This document shows positions 8,355 through 16,669 of a stretch of DNA of 64,000 nt, piece after piece (positions within the stretch are counted from its first letter, which is position 1; the number at the start of each line of letters is the position of its first letter). Under the pieces are notes generated by a model, which was not told the DNA's origin, searched no databases, and was given only the letters and a program-made list of their open reading frames with translations. The translations under genes were made by a program, and so were the position numbers. This stretch comes from Roseovarius spongiae (GTDB lineage Bacteria; Pseudomonadota; Alphaproteobacteria; Rhodobacterales; Rhodobacteraceae), in contig NZ_RAPE01000002.1 in the NCBI RefSeq assembly GCF_003651245.1, forward strand, positions 496,001-560,000, written 5' to 3'.

Positions 8355-9413
8355 TCAGCGGCGGCGGCGTCCGCCGGTGCGCCCGGCGCGGCCGCGCCCC
8401 TCGTGGCCGGCCTTGGGGGCGACCTTGTTCACGCGGATCCAGTTGGTTCCGTGCGGGTCGTTGTTGGTGAGGAAGTTGGCGGCGTGAATCGCCTCCATCT
8501 CCTTGCCCGCGCGGGGTTTGGTGGAGCCGAGACCGAAGAGCCGGCAGAAGGTTTCGTCGTCCATGTCGTCGGGCAGCGTGATCCCGGCCTCGGCGATCTC
8601 GGCCTTCTTGGCCTCGATCTCGGAGGGTTTCACCGGCAGGGCGATGGGGTTCATGATCGCGCTGGTCATGCCCGCGCCCATCGCCATCGGCAGGAAGGCG
8701 TTGTTGATGCCGTGGCGGTTGGGCAGGCCGAAGCTGATGTTGGACGCGCCGCAGGTGGTGTTGACGCCCAGTTCCTCGCGCAGCTTGCGCACCAGGGTGA
8801 AGACCTGCTGACCCGCCGTCGCCATCGCGCCGATCGGCATCACCAGCGGGTCGACCACGATGTCATGCGCGGGGATGCCGAAGTCGGCGGCGCGCCGGAC
8901 GATCTTCTGCGCGACGGCGAAGCGCACGTCCGGGTCTTCGGAAATGCCGGTGTCGTCGTTGCTGATCGCGACCACGGGGACGTTGTATTTCTTGACCAGC
9001 GGCAGCACGTATTCGAGCCGCTCCTCCTCGCCGGTGACGGAGTTTAGGAGCGGGCGGCCATGCGCGGCCTTCAGCCCCGCCTCGAGCGCCGCGGGAACGG
9101 AGCTGTCGATGCAGAGCGGCAGATCGACGAGGCCCTGCACCAGTTCGATCATCTGGGTCATCAGGGGCGGTTCGGTTTCGTTCGGGTTGGGGTTGGAGTT
9201 GTAGACCACGCCCGCGTTGATATCGAGTACGGTCGCCCCCGCCTCGGCCTGCGCCACGGCGTCGGACTCCACGGTCGAGAAATCCCCGGCCTCGAGTTCG
9301 GCGGCGAGCTTCTTGCGGCCGGTGGGGTTGATCCGCTCACCGATGACGCAGAACGGTTCGTCGAATCCGATCACGGCGGTTTTGGTTTTGCTCTCGACGA
9401 TGGTTCGGGTCAT
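8355..9413 (-). CDS. Methyl-THF:corrinoid protein methyltransferase (split MetH part)
   Basis: A 352-aa pterin-binding TIM-barrel that moves the methyl group of methyltetrahydrofolate to a cobalamin protein. It matches the central domain of MetH: FCVIGERINPTGRKKL at ~20-35, TVLDINAGV near 60, LPLCIDSS near 98, LLNSVTGE near 121, and VTTCGASNISFGLPNRHGIN-like text (here NTTCGASNISFGLPNR) near 220. There are no B12-binding or homocysteine domains; those are separate genes at 26717 and 28827. The last ~20 residues form a basic tail ending GRTGGRRRR that the fold does not require. It is third in the operon after metF. Confidence 0.9.
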   Translation of the reverse strand: MTRTIVESKTKTAVIGFDEPFCVIGERINPTGRKKLAAELEAGDFSTVESDAVAQAEAGATVLDINAGVVYNSNPNPNETEPPLMTQMIELVQGLVDLPLCIDSSVPAALEAGLKAAHGRPLLNSVTGEEERLEYVLPLVKKYNVPVVAISNDDTGISEDPDVRFAVAQKIVRRAADFGIPAHDIVVDPLVMPIGAMATAGQQVFTLVRKLREELGVNTTCGASNISFGLPNRHGINNAFLPMAMGAGMTSAIMNPIALPVKPSEIEAKKAEIAEAGITLPDDMDDETFCRLFGLGSTKPRAGKEMEAIHAANFLTNNDPHGTNWIRVNKVAPKAGHEGRGRAGRTGGRRRR

Positions 9414-9440
9414 GTGGGGGCCTTTCGGAATTTCCGGTGT

Positions 9441-10373
9441 TCAGCTTGCGTTGGCGGGTTTGCCCGCCGCGCCGCCGTGTTCGATCGCCCAGGCGGCGTT
9501 CGTCTTGATACCGCCGAGCGGGAAGAAATGCACGTTGGTCACGTTGAAGTCGCGATGCGCCGCCTTGTGCGCGGCCAATTCGGTCAGCACCTCGGTCGGC
9601 TCGTAGGGCAGCAGGAGCTTGGTCACGTCCATCGCGCGTTTCTGCAGCACTTTGAGCGAGGGGCCGACGCCGCAGGCGATGGCGAACTTGATGAGGGTCT
9701 GCAATTTCGCAGGGCCGGCGATGCCGATATGGATCGGCAGGGTGATGCCCGCGTCGCGCAGGGAGTCGGCCCATTTGATGATCGGCCCGGCCTCGAAGGC
9801 GAACTGCGTGGCGATCGCCATCTCGGCGTCGGTGCGCATGGAGAATTCCTGCTTCCAGCGCAGCGCCGCGTCGACGTTGAGCCAGCCGCCGTCGGGGTCG
9901 ATGTCGCGGTTGCCCTCGGGGTGGCCGGCGACGTGCAGGCGCTTGAAGCCGGCGCGGTCGAATTCGCCCGTCTCGAGCATCTGCATGGAGCTGTCGAATT
10001 CGCCGTGCGGCGCGCTCACCCCGCCCGCAAGGCAGAGCGCCTGGTCGACGCCCGCCTCGCCCTGGTAGCGGGCGATCCAGTCGGCGAGCGTGGCGCGGTC
10101 CTTGATGATGCGCGCGGGGAAATGCGGCATGACCGGATACCCCGCAAGGGCGAGCCGGCGCGCGGTGGCGACCATGTCCTCGATCGGGGTGCCCTCGATA
10201 TGGGCGATGTAGACGCGCGTGCCGTCGGGCAGCAGGTCGCGGAAATCCTCGACCTTCTCGGCGGTGCGCGGCATGACCTCGATCGAATAGCCCTCGAGCA
10301 GCGCCTCGACCTCGGCGTTGACGGGCGGCGGTGCGCCGGGTTGTTCGCGTTTCTTGAAGTTCAGTAATGCCAT
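9441..10373 (-). CDS. metF: Methylenetetrahydrofolate reductase
   Basis: This enzyme reduces 5,10-methylene-THF to 5-methyl-THF, the methyl donor for methionine synthase. The 310-aa protein shows the beta-barrel order of the family: YSIEVMPR with the conserved Glu near residue 26-29, HIEGTPIEDM near 57, GYPVMPHFPAR near 76, AGGVS near 108, VAGHPEGN near 140, TQFAFE near 179 and IGIAGPAK near 209. It is a divergent member, with SIEVMPR where the enterobacterial type has SFEFFPP. The start at 10373 follows GGAGG by 6 nt. It lies directly upstream of the methyl-THF methyltransferase that would use its product. Confidence 0.85.
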   Translation of the reverse strand: MALLNFKKREQPGAPPPVNAEVEALLEGYSIEVMPRTAEKVEDFRDLLPDGTRVYIAHIEGTPIEDMVATARRLALAGYPVMPHFPARIIKDRATLADWIARYQGEAGVDQALCLAGGVSAPHGEFDSSMQMLETGEFDRAGFKRLHVAGHPEGNRDIDPDGGWLNVDAALRWKQEFSMRTDAEMAIATQFAFEAGPIIKWADSLRDAGITLPIHIGIAGPAKLQTLIKFAIACGVGPSLKVLQKRAMDVTKLLLPYEPTEVLTELAAHKAAHRDFNVTNVHFFPLGGIKTNAAWAIEHGGAAGKPANAS

Positions 10374-10399
10374 GGCGGCCTCCAGAATACCCCGTGGGG

Positions 10400-10711
10400 T
10401 CATGCGTCAGGGTCTTCGTTCCAGCCGCCGTTGGCGATCAGGATCTTGATGCGGTCCGTGTCGTATTCCGCGTCGAGACGCGCGGCCTCGGACTCGGCGA
10501 TGGCATCGGCGTCGTCGCCGGGAACCTGGTAGGGGGCGGCCTTGCGCCACTCGGCGAGGTAGTCGTCGCTGCCCCGCGCGCCGCCCTTCATCGCGGCGCG
10601 GTCGATGGCCTGCTCGAAACGCTCGGGCAGCTTGCGCTTGGCGCCGCGGCGTCCTTTTCCGACGATGACCTGCGCGGGCATGTCGCGCCAGTAGACGATG
10701 GTGACGTCCAT
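10400..10711 (-). CDS. 'Virulence factor' domain protein (PF13769-like)
   Basis: A 103-aa cytoplasmic protein recognisable as the family labelled virulence factor in Pfam; the label is historical and says little about function. The N-terminus MDVTIVYWRDMPAQVIVG is followed by a basic RRGAKRKLPERF segment and an acidic C-terminus ending NGGWNEDPDA. It is first in the operon with metF (26 bp gap) and the methyl-THF methyltransferase, so a role in folate or methionine metabolism is more plausible than virulence. This is inferred from the neighbourhood only. Confidence 0.75.
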   Translation of the reverse strand: MDVTIVYWRDMPAQVIVGKGRRGAKRKLPERFEQAIDRAAMKGGARGSDDYLAEWRKAAPYQVPGDDADAIAESEAARLDAEYDTDRIKILIANGGWNEDPDA

Positions 10712-10964
10712 TCCTCGAATCTCCCCTTGCGTCGCCCTTGTCTAGAGCACGTCCCGCCCGACGCAGCGCCCAATTTCGACATAGCGCGCGCGCGAAGCGA
10801 CCTGCGCCTGCGGCGTTGGTCGGGTATGAGCCTAACCGCGCGCGGGCGCGATGGCCATGCGGGCGGGATTCAGAACTTCTCATGATCAAGATGAATGCGC
10901 GCGCGACTTGCGCGCGGGGCCGTGAAGGCATACCTTCGGGGCAACTCGTAATGGAGGGCGTGAC

Positions 10965-12080
10965 ATGGCGCCCAGGCGTCCCAACGGTGCGGACGCATTT
11001 CCGGACCCGGTAGAGAGCGTCGCGCCGAAACCGGTTCCCCGCGGCCCGCGATACGCGGCGCTCGACCTGGGGACCAACAGCTGCAGGATGCTGATTGCCG
11101 AGCCGCGCGGCAATCAGTTCAGAGTCGTGGACAGCTTCAGCAAATCCGTTCAGCTTGGCGCCGGGCTCGAGCGGACGGGGCGGCTGTCGCGCGCCTCGAT
11201 CGGGCGCACGATCCAGGCGCTGCGGGTGTGCCAGCAGAAGTTGCGGCGGCACAGGATCGCCGGAATGCGGCTGGTCGCGACCGAGGCCTGCCGACGCGCC
11301 GAGAACGGCGACAGCTTCATGGCGCGCGTGCAGCGCGAGACGGGGCTGAAATTCGACATCATCACCCCGCTGGAAGAGGCGCAGCTCGCGGTGGTCAGTT
11401 GCGCCCCGCTGGTCAGCCGCAAAACCGACCAGTTGCTGGTGGTGGATATCGGCGGCGGCTCGACCGAGCTGGTGTGGATCGACCTGACCGGCATCCCCCC
11501 CGAGGAGCGCGTCCGCGCCATCATGCGCCTGCATGGCGGGTTCGAGCCGCAGAACGGCGGCGACGGCCCGCGCGCGCGGGTGGTGGACTGGATCAGCGTG
11601 CCGCTTGGCGTGGCGACGCTGCGCGACCAGTTCAGCGACGTGGAGGACGACGCCGCGCGCTTTGCGCTGATGAGCTGGTTCTTCGAGGAGAACCTGGCCG
11701 AGTTCGCCCCCTACAAGCGCGAACAGAAGCGCGAGGGTTTCCAGATCGTCGGCACCTCGGGCACCGTCACCACCGTCGCGGCGAGCCACCTGGGCCTGCG
11801 CCGCTACGACCGCAACCGGGTGGACGGGCTGCGCATGACCAGCGACGAGATCGACCGCGTGATCCGCACCTACCTCACGCTTGGCCCCGAGGGGCGCCGC
11901 CGCGATCCGCGGATCGGGACGGACCGGCAGGCGCTGATCATGCCGGGCGCCGCGATCCTTCAGGCGCTGCTGCGCTGCTGGCCGACCGACCGGCTGTCGG
12001 TCGCGGACCGGGGGCTGCGCGAGGGGATGCTCTATGCGCAGATGACGGCGGACGGCGTGTTGACGGAAGGGGACGACTGA
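10965..12080 (+). CDS. Ppx/GppA phosphatase family protein
   Basis: A 371-aa ASKHA-fold phosphatase that would hydrolyse polyphosphate or pppGpp. The phosphate-1 motif is [16 protein letters not shown] near residue 30, the central segment is [16 protein letters not shown] (here [12 protein letters not shown]) near 105, and the phosphate-2 motif is [17 protein letters not shown] near 155. [13 protein letters not shown] follows near 265. It has only the catalytic domains and lacks the C-terminal HD domain of E. coli Ppx. Its stop overlaps the rlmE start by one base, a pairing common in Rhodobacterales. Confidence 0.88.
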   Translation: MAPRRPNGADAFPDPVESVAPKPVPRGPRYAALDLGTNSCRMLIAEPRGNQFRVVDSFSKSVQLGAGLERTGRLSRASIGRTIQALRVCQQKLRRHRIAGMRLVATEACRRAENGDSFMARVQRETGLKFDIITPLEEAQLAVVSCAPLVSRKTDQLLVVDIGGGSTELVWIDLTGIPPEERVRAIMRLHGGFEPQNGGDGPRARVVDWISVPLGVATLRDQFSDVEDDAARFALMSWFFEENLAEFAPYKREQKREGFQIVGTSGTVTTVAASHLGLRRYDRNRVDGLRMTSDEIDRVIRTYLTLGPEGRRRDPRIGTDRQALIMPGAAILQALLRCWPTDRLSVADRGLREGMLYAQMTADGVLTEGDD

Positions 12081-12796
12081 TGGCGAAGGGGCCGGACGGC
12101 AGGAACACCTCGGGGCGCGGGCAACGCGACCTGACGGTCAAGGTCAAGACGGCGCGCGGGCGGCGCGCGTCCTCGACCCGCTGGTTGCAGCGACAGTTGA
12201 ACGACCCGTACGTCAAGCGCGCCAAGGCCGAGGGCTATCGCGGGCGCGCGGCGTTCAAGATCATGGAGCTTGACGACAGGTTCCGCTTTCTCGTGCCCGG
12301 CGCGCGGGTGGTGGACCTTGGCGCGGCGCCGGGCGGCTGGGTGCAGGTGGCCGTGCCGCGGATCAACGCGCTGGGCGAGAAGGGCGGCAAGGCGCAGGGA
12401 CGCATCATCGGCGTCGACCTTCAGGAAATGGAGCCGATCGCGGGGGCGGAGCTGCACCAGCTCGACTTCATGGAGGAGGGCGCGGACGAGCGCGTCAAGG
12501 AATGGCTTGGCGGGAAGGCCGACGTGGTCATGTCGGACATGGCCGCGTCCAGTTCGGGGCACAAGCAGACCGACCATCTGCGCATCATCGCGCTCTGCGA
12601 GGCGGCGGCGTATTTCGCCTTCGACGTGCTGGAGGAGGGCGGCGCCTTTGTCTCCAAGGTGCTGGCCGGAGGGGCCGAGGGCGAGTTGCAGAAGCTCCTG
12701 AAGCAACGGTTCGAGAAGGTCGCCAACGTGAAGCCGCCCGCCAGCCGGTCCGACAGTTCCGAGAAATTCGTGGTCGCGACGGGGTTTCGCGGCTGA
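12080..12796 (+). CDS. rlmE: 23S rRNA (uridine-2552-2'-O)-methyltransferase
   Basis: RlmE (FtsJ) methylates the ribose of U2552 in the A-loop of 23S rRNA on the 50S particle. The 238-aa protein has SAM motif I in [15 protein letters not shown] near residue 77 and the catalytic K-D-K-E tetrad: K in [15 protein letters not shown] in [16 protein letters not shown] in [11 protein letters not shown] and E in [12 protein letters not shown] basic N-terminal extension of ~35 residues precedes the family core. The ATG at 12080 overlaps the ppx TGA by one base. Confidence 0.95.
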   Translation: MAKGPDGRNTSGRGQRDLTVKVKTARGRRASSTRWLQRQLNDPYVKRAKAEGYRGRAAFKIMELDDRFRFLVPGARVVDLGAAPGGWVQVAVPRINALGEKGGKAQGRIIGVDLQEMEPIAGAELHQLDFMEEGADERVKEWLGGKADVVMSDMAASSSGHKQTDHLRIIALCEAAAYFAFDVLEEGGAFVSKVLAGGAEGELQKLLKQRFEKVANVKPPASRSDSSEKFVVATGFRG

Positions 12797-12834
12797 TCCG
12801 CGCGATCCGCCGTCGATCACCGCCGAAACGCCCG

Positions 12835-13005
12835 TTACGGGCGCAGCGAACGCAGCGCGTCCTGCATGAATGCCTGCGCGTCGCCGGCGTCGAGCGCGGG
12901 CGGGGGACGACGCGCGCCGGTCCGTTCGGCGCGGCGCGATTGGCGGATCAGTTCGAACAGGCGCGCGTGGCGCGGTTCGGGCATCGTCATGGCGCGGCTG
13001 TACAT
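12835..13005 (-). CDS. Small protein, 56 aa, no known family
   Basis: An ORF too short for usual cut-offs. It begins MYSRAMTMPEPRHARLFE and ends AQAFMQDALRSLRP, with a basic, proline-containing middle. Nearly every codon ends in G or C, matching real genes here. GAGGA stands 5-6 nt before the ATG at 13005; a shorter start at 12990 is possible but has no ribosome-binding site. It is transcribed toward rlmE. I do not recognise a family; the helical ends and basic centre suggest a nucleic-acid- or protein-binding peptide. Confidence 0.55.
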   Translation of the reverse strand: MYSRAMTMPEPRHARLFELIRQSRRAERTGARRPPPALDAGDAQAFMQDALRSLRP

Positions 13006-13270
13006 GCGGTCCTCATTACAGTGCGGGTGTTGCCGTAGGGTTTATCCTGGCGGTCAAATGCGGCGATTCTCGCGCGCTTATTGTGCAAAACAGGGGCAAT
13101 GAGAGGCGCGCGGCGGTACGGGCGCATTTTTCTTGAAATGGCGAGGTCGCCGGTTATGGTAAATCGCGCGGGTGGGTCCCGGACGCCATCCCGCGCCGCG
13201 CGACGTGGCGGCAAGGTTCGCGATACCCGATTTTCATCGCGAAGGTGTTTGTATAGGAGCCGGAACCCCG

Positions 13271-14389
13271 GTGGCGCATCCTGCTCTTTCCCCGCGGCTC
13301 GCCGAGGCCTTCAATCGCGCGCGGCGCGAGGTGGCGGCGTGGCGGCCGCTATGCGACGCGCTCGCGGCGGAGTTCGACGGGCTGGGGACGGCGCTGTTGC
13401 CGATTTCGCGCTCCCGGCGGTTTCCCTCGCTCTGCGCGTCGGCGTCGCTCGGGCCGGCGCTTCGGCAGTACATGACGGAAGGCTGGTGCGAGTGCGACCT
13501 GCGCGAGCAGGGGCTGCCGGCGGGGCGCAAGCGGGGCTATGTGCTCGACAGCGATGTCGGGCCGGCGGCGGAACTGGCGCGTGAGCCCTATTACCGCGAT
13601 CTCGTGCGCCGCCACGGGATCGGCGGGTTCGTCGGGATCCTGTTTCACGTCATGGATGAAGAGTGGATGGCGTCCGTGCAGCTGCCGCTCGGGGTGTCCT
13701 CGCCGTCAGCGGCCCGGTTGGAGCGCGTGCCGCTCATCGCCGCGGCGCTGGAGGAGGCCGCGACCGCCATCGCGGCGGAGGTGGACGCGCGCTGGAGCGC
13801 GGCCTTCGCGGCGTTCGGCGCGCTCAACAGGGGGGTCGTGCTGCTCGATTCGACCGGACGGATCGTGCGCAAGAGCGCGGTGGCGGAGGCCATGCTGGGG
13901 CGCTGCGGGGCGACGGGCGCGGCGTTCGGCTTTCCCGATGACTGCACGGCGGGCCATTTCACGCAGCTTTGCCGCGCGCATCCCGACCGGCCCTTTCGGC
14001 CCTTGCCCTACGTGGTTCGCCAGTCCCCGACCCATTCGGTGGTCGCCGTGATCGAGCGCGTGCCCGAGCCGCTGCGCCTGTTCCTGAGCGCCAACGTGCT
14101 GGTCGTGACCCTGTCCGAGCACAACCCGGTGGAAGAGGAGATCGCCATGCTGCTGGCGCGCGATTTCGGGCTTCAGCCCTCGGAGGTGCGCGTCGTGCTG
14201 GGGCTGTGCCGGGGCGAGATGATCAAGGACATGGCCAGGGCGCTGGGCATCAAGGAGGGCACCGCGCGCCAGCGGCTCAAGACCGTGTTCCAGAAGACCG
14301 GCACCAACGCGCAGCACCAGCTTGTCGCGCTGGCGATGGGGCTGGACGGGCGGTTCCCGTCCGCCGGAGGCTTCGTCAACCAAGGTTAA
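13271..14389 (+). CDS. LuxR-type helix-turn-helix regulator
   Basis: A ~372-aa transcription factor. The C-terminal ~65 residues are a LuxR/GerE HTH: ARDFGLQPSEVRVVLGLCRG, then MIKDMARALGIKEGTARQRL and the recognition-helix end KTVFQKTGTNAQHQLVALAM. The N-terminal ~200 residues have no motif I can name but look like a PAS/GAF-type sensor, with GVVLLDSTGRIVRKSAVAEAML near residue 197 typical of a PAS strand. The start is uncertain: GTG 13271 follows AGGAG by 12 nt; the frame is open to GTG 13172. There is no autoinducer synthase nearby. Confidence 0.75.
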   Translation: MAHPALSPRLAEAFNRARREVAAWRPLCDALAAEFDGLGTALLPISRSRRFPSLCASASLGPALRQYMTEGWCECDLREQGLPAGRKRGYVLDSDVGPAAELAREPYYRDLVRRHGIGGFVGILFHVMDEEWMASVQLPLGVSSPSAARLERVPLIAAALEEAATAIAAEVDARWSAAFAAFGALNRGVVLLDSTGRIVRKSAVAEAMLGRCGATGAAFGFPDDCTAGHFTQLCRAHPDRPFRPLPYVVRQSPTHSVVAVIERVPEPLRLFLSANVLVVTLSEHNPVEEEIAMLLARDFGLQPSEVRVVLGLCRGEMIKDMARALGIKEGTARQRLKTVFQKTGTNAQHQLVALAMGLDGRFPSAGGFVNQG

Positions 14390-14819
14390 CATTTTCCTGA
14401 CGCGGCGCGCGTTTCCTACCATATGGTAGTTGGCCAATCGTTAAAATTGAGTTTGATTATCCCCGCGTCCGATGGCCCGGAATTTGGCGGCGTCGGTCAG
14501 CAGGAGGAGAAGGGCAGAACGACCTTCCGGAAACAAAAATCAGCCGCGGCAAAGCGGCCCGGAACTTGGGGCGTGACCGGTTCGCCGGTCTTGTGAGTAT
14601 TTGTTGAGTAGTGTGCCACTAGTGGCGTCTCTGGTCGTGTCCGCGCGACTCGGGAGCCAGGCGATCATGGATCGCATTGCGGCAGTCGCCCTGGCGGCTG
14701 TCGCGCCCACCCCCGTTAACATCCCCGTTCCATCACTGCATGCGGCCGCGATCACGCGCGCGGCGCGGCATCCGTGTCCGGGCCGGCCCCGGCCCATGTT
14801 CGAGTAAGGGAGATTTTTC
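14390..14819. other. Non-coding stretch with three dyads
   Basis: No convincing gene is seen in these 430 bp. It holds a 14-bp palindrome CTACCATATGGTAG (14416-14429) in an A/T-rich patch 27 bp after the regulator stop, a UUCG-loop hairpin GACCGG-TTCG-CCGGTC (14575-14590) followed by TTGTGAGTATTTGTTG, and a 12-bp palindrome GCCACTAGTGGC (14615-14626). The hairpin could terminate the LuxR-type gene; the palindromes look like protein-binding sites for the next transcript. Confidence 0.5.
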
Positions 14820-15010
14820 ATGCCCGATGAAGCGCCCGGTTTCAGCATCAATACCGGCAGCGGTGTCGTGGCGGCGGTTCTCATGTCACCGAGATGGCCG
14901 ACGGCAGGATCGTCGTTCCGGGGTGCATCGGCTCTTCGGCGGTGACGTCGGTCCTGCGGATCAAGGTGGGCGGCCGGCTGCGGGACACCGTGGCCGGCCG
15001 TCGCGTTTGA
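14820..15010 (+). pseudogene. Possible frameshifted small gene
   Basis: ATG 14820 follows AGGGAG with good spacing and opens MPDEAPGFSINTGSGVVAAV. That frame continues as unlikely protein to a nearby stop. At about 14885 a second frame (two bases on) takes over with strong G/C third positions: VTEMADGRIVVPGCIGSS, then a basic end RLRDTVAGRRV, stop at 15008-15010. Joined, they would make a protein of about 62 residues. Either the gene is broken or the window carries an indel near 14865-14885. No family recognised. Confidence 0.35.
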
Positions 15011-15094
15011 AGAGGGATCGCCGTGACGCCCTGTCGCGCCCGGCGGCGCCGATCGGCGTTGAAGCTGCGGGGGGATGCGCCTATCCTCGCGGCC

Positions 15095-15463
15095 ATGTCG
15101 CCCCGCTTCCATTCCGGTCCGATGCGCGTGTTCGCGATCTTCGCGCTTTGCCTTGCCTTCGCGGCGGGCGGGTTCGCGCACCGGGTGACGACGCCGCTGC
15201 CCGATGCGGACCTTGCCGCCTATGTCGCGGCGGGAGGCCTGCCGTCCGACCTGTGTGGTGCGGCGGGGGACGCGGAAGGCGCGGCGGCGAGGGGCTGTTC
15301 GCTCTGCGTGATGGCGGGGCTTGCGCTGTTGCCGGCGCGTTCGGCCGGGCTGCGCGCGCTCGGGACCGTGTCCGCGCGGCTCGCGGCCCCGCGCCAGCCG
15401 ACCCTGCGTCGCGCCGCGCGTCGCGACCCGAGCCGCGCCGTGCGCGCGCCACCCCTGGCCTGA
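15095..15463 (+). CDS. DUF2946-like secreted protein beside copper chaperone
   Basis: A 122-aa protein with a signal peptide (MRVFAIFALCLAFAAGG within the first 27 residues), followed by a Cys-containing stretch LCGAAGD...GCSLCVMAGLALLP and a basic C-terminus ending in PPLA. The layout resembles DUF2946 proteins, which often sit beside copper genes, and a PCuAC chaperone follows after 69 bp. The start is ambiguous: GTG 15023 has a good AGAGGGA ribosome-binding site but would put 33 residues ahead of the signal sequence; ATG 15122 is also possible. Family assignment is tentative. Confidence 0.6.
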   Translation: MSPRFHSGPMRVFAIFALCLAFAAGGFAHRVTTPLPDADLAAYVAAGGLPSDLCGAAGDAEGAAARGCSLCVMAGLALLPARSAGLRALGTVSARLAAPRQPTLRRAARRDPSRAVRAPPLA

Positions 15464-15532
15464 GCCTTACCCCTTTTCAAGAAATATCCCCGGCCGGACA
15501 GGGTCCGGCCCCGACCCATATGGAGAAACCAC

Positions 15533-16009
15533 ATGAAACTGCAATTTGCCGCGGCGCTTGCCGCCTGTGTCCTCGCCGCCCCGCTCAGCGCCCATGAATA
15601 CACGCTCGGCGACCTGGTGATCGATCATCCCGTGGCGCTCGAGACGCCAAAGACCGCCAAGTCCGGCGCCGGCTATCTGAGCGTAACCAACACGGGCGAG
15701 GCGCCCGACCGGCTGCTCGAGGTGCGCGCCGACTTTCCGATGGTGATGCTGCACACGACCGAAGAAAGCGACGGCGTCGCGCGGATGGTTCATCTCGAGG
15801 GGATCGACATCCCGGCGGGCGAAACCGTGACGCTGGCCCCGAGCGGCATGCATGTGATGTTCATGGGCCTCGACAATCCCTTCGAGGTTGGCGAGCAAGT
15901 CCCCGCCACGCTCGTCTTCGAGGAGGCGGGCGAGGTCGACGTCGTATTCGAAGTCGAGGCGCGCGATGGCGCCGATGGCGGCATGGGCGATCACTCCGGC
16001 CATGACTGA
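15533..16009 (+). CDS. Periplasmic copper chaperone PCuAC
   Basis: A 158-aa secreted copper-binding protein that delivers Cu(I), usually to the Cu-A site of cytochrome c oxidase. The signal peptide is MKLQFAAALAACVLAAPLSA with cleavage before HEYTLG. The Cu(I) site is complete: VMLHTTEE, then RMVHLEG, then SGMHVMFMGL, matching the H-x10-M-x21-H-x-M pattern. The C-terminus is Gly/Asp/His rich (GDHSGHD), which may bind further metal. AUG is preceded by GGAGAAACC. It forms a likely operon with the upstream DUF2946-like gene and ends at a strong hairpin. Confidence 0.93.
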   Translation: MKLQFAAALAACVLAAPLSAHEYTLGDLVIDHPVALETPKTAKSGAGYLSVTNTGEAPDRLLEVRADFPMVMLHTTEESDGVARMVHLEGIDIPAGETVTLAPSGMHVMFMGLDNPFEVGEQVPATLVFEEAGEVDVVFEVEARDGADGGMGDHSGHD

Positions 16010-16070
16010 TCGCGCCTGATCGAAACCGCCCGTCCCCGGCCTGACCCGGAGCGGGCGGTCAACGACGAAC

Positions 16071-16097
16071 GCCCCCCGCCAATGCCTGGCGGGGGGC
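16071..16097. terminator. Hairpin after copper chaperone gene
   Basis: Perfect 10-bp stem GCCCCCCGCC / GGCGGGGGGC with the loop AATGCCT. It lies between the convergent PCuAC gene (stop 16009) and the small secreted protein gene (stop 16126), so it may serve both strands. Confidence 0.8.
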
Positions 16098-16125
16098 TGA
16101 TGGATATGGAACGCCTGGGCTGCGC

Positions 16126-16476
16126 TTACCGGTCATGGGACTCCGGATGCCGGTTCAGCCGCTCGGAGGGGCGCTGTTCGAAGGCGCTCGCGCGGGAGGC
16201 GACGATCTCGGTCGTCAGCGCCTTGTCGACGAGCGCGCGGCTCTGGCTCGGCGTGTGGCCTTCGATGATGATGCGTTTGCCGAGCTTCTGGGCGTGGTCG
16301 ATGGCGTAGATGGCGTTGGCGTCCATCGAATCGAAGCTGCCTTGGCTGATCCAGCTGGGAACCGGGCTGAGGGGATCCCGGTCCATGGCGCTGGCGGGGG
16401 GGATCGCCGCGGCCAGCGAGACGGCGAGCGCGAGTGCGACAATACGGAATGCGGGGGTTCGGGTGGCGTGTGTCAC
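16126..16476 (-). CDS. Small secreted protein, unknown function
   Basis: A 116-aa protein with a signal peptide (TPAFRIVALALAVSLAAAIP, cleavage near PASA-MD). The mature part contains AIDHAQKLGKRIIIEGHTPSQSRALV, which faintly recalls the peptidoglycan-binding segment of OmpA-like domains, but the rest of that domain is missing. I chose GTG 16476 because GAAAGGAA lies 7 nt upstream and the signal peptide then starts properly; the frame is open to 16596. It is transcribed alone between a hairpin and the GMC oxidoreductase. Confidence 0.6.
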   Translation of the reverse strand: MTHATRTPAFRIVALALAVSLAAAIPPASAMDRDPLSPVPSWISQGSFDSMDANAIYAIDHAQKLGKRIIIEGHTPSQSRALVDKALTTEIVASRASAFEQRPSERLNRHPESHDR

Positions 16477-16669
16477 GTCGGATTCCTTTCGGGTTCTGAG
16501 GGCCGGCGCAGCCCTGAAGCGCGCGCCGGCCCGTTCCTGGGGGGTGAACAGCGCCGTCTTGCCGGCGCTTGCAGGATTGGATGCGAAAGGGTGCAATAGG
16601 TTCCGCGCCGATCACGGCGTCGTGTGCGGCAGGACGTTTGCGCAAGGCCGCGCCTCGCGCGCCGCGTCC

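Noticed and set aside
13271..14389. Quorum-sensing locus
   Set aside because: The protein has a LuxR-type DNA-binding domain, but there is no autoinducer-binding domain motif and no luxI-type synthase in the window.
14601..14807. TTG-started ORF of 68 codons with a hydrophobic N-terminal half
   Set aside because: Poor third-position bias in its first 25 codons, no ribosome-binding site and a palindrome inside it; non-coding is more likely.
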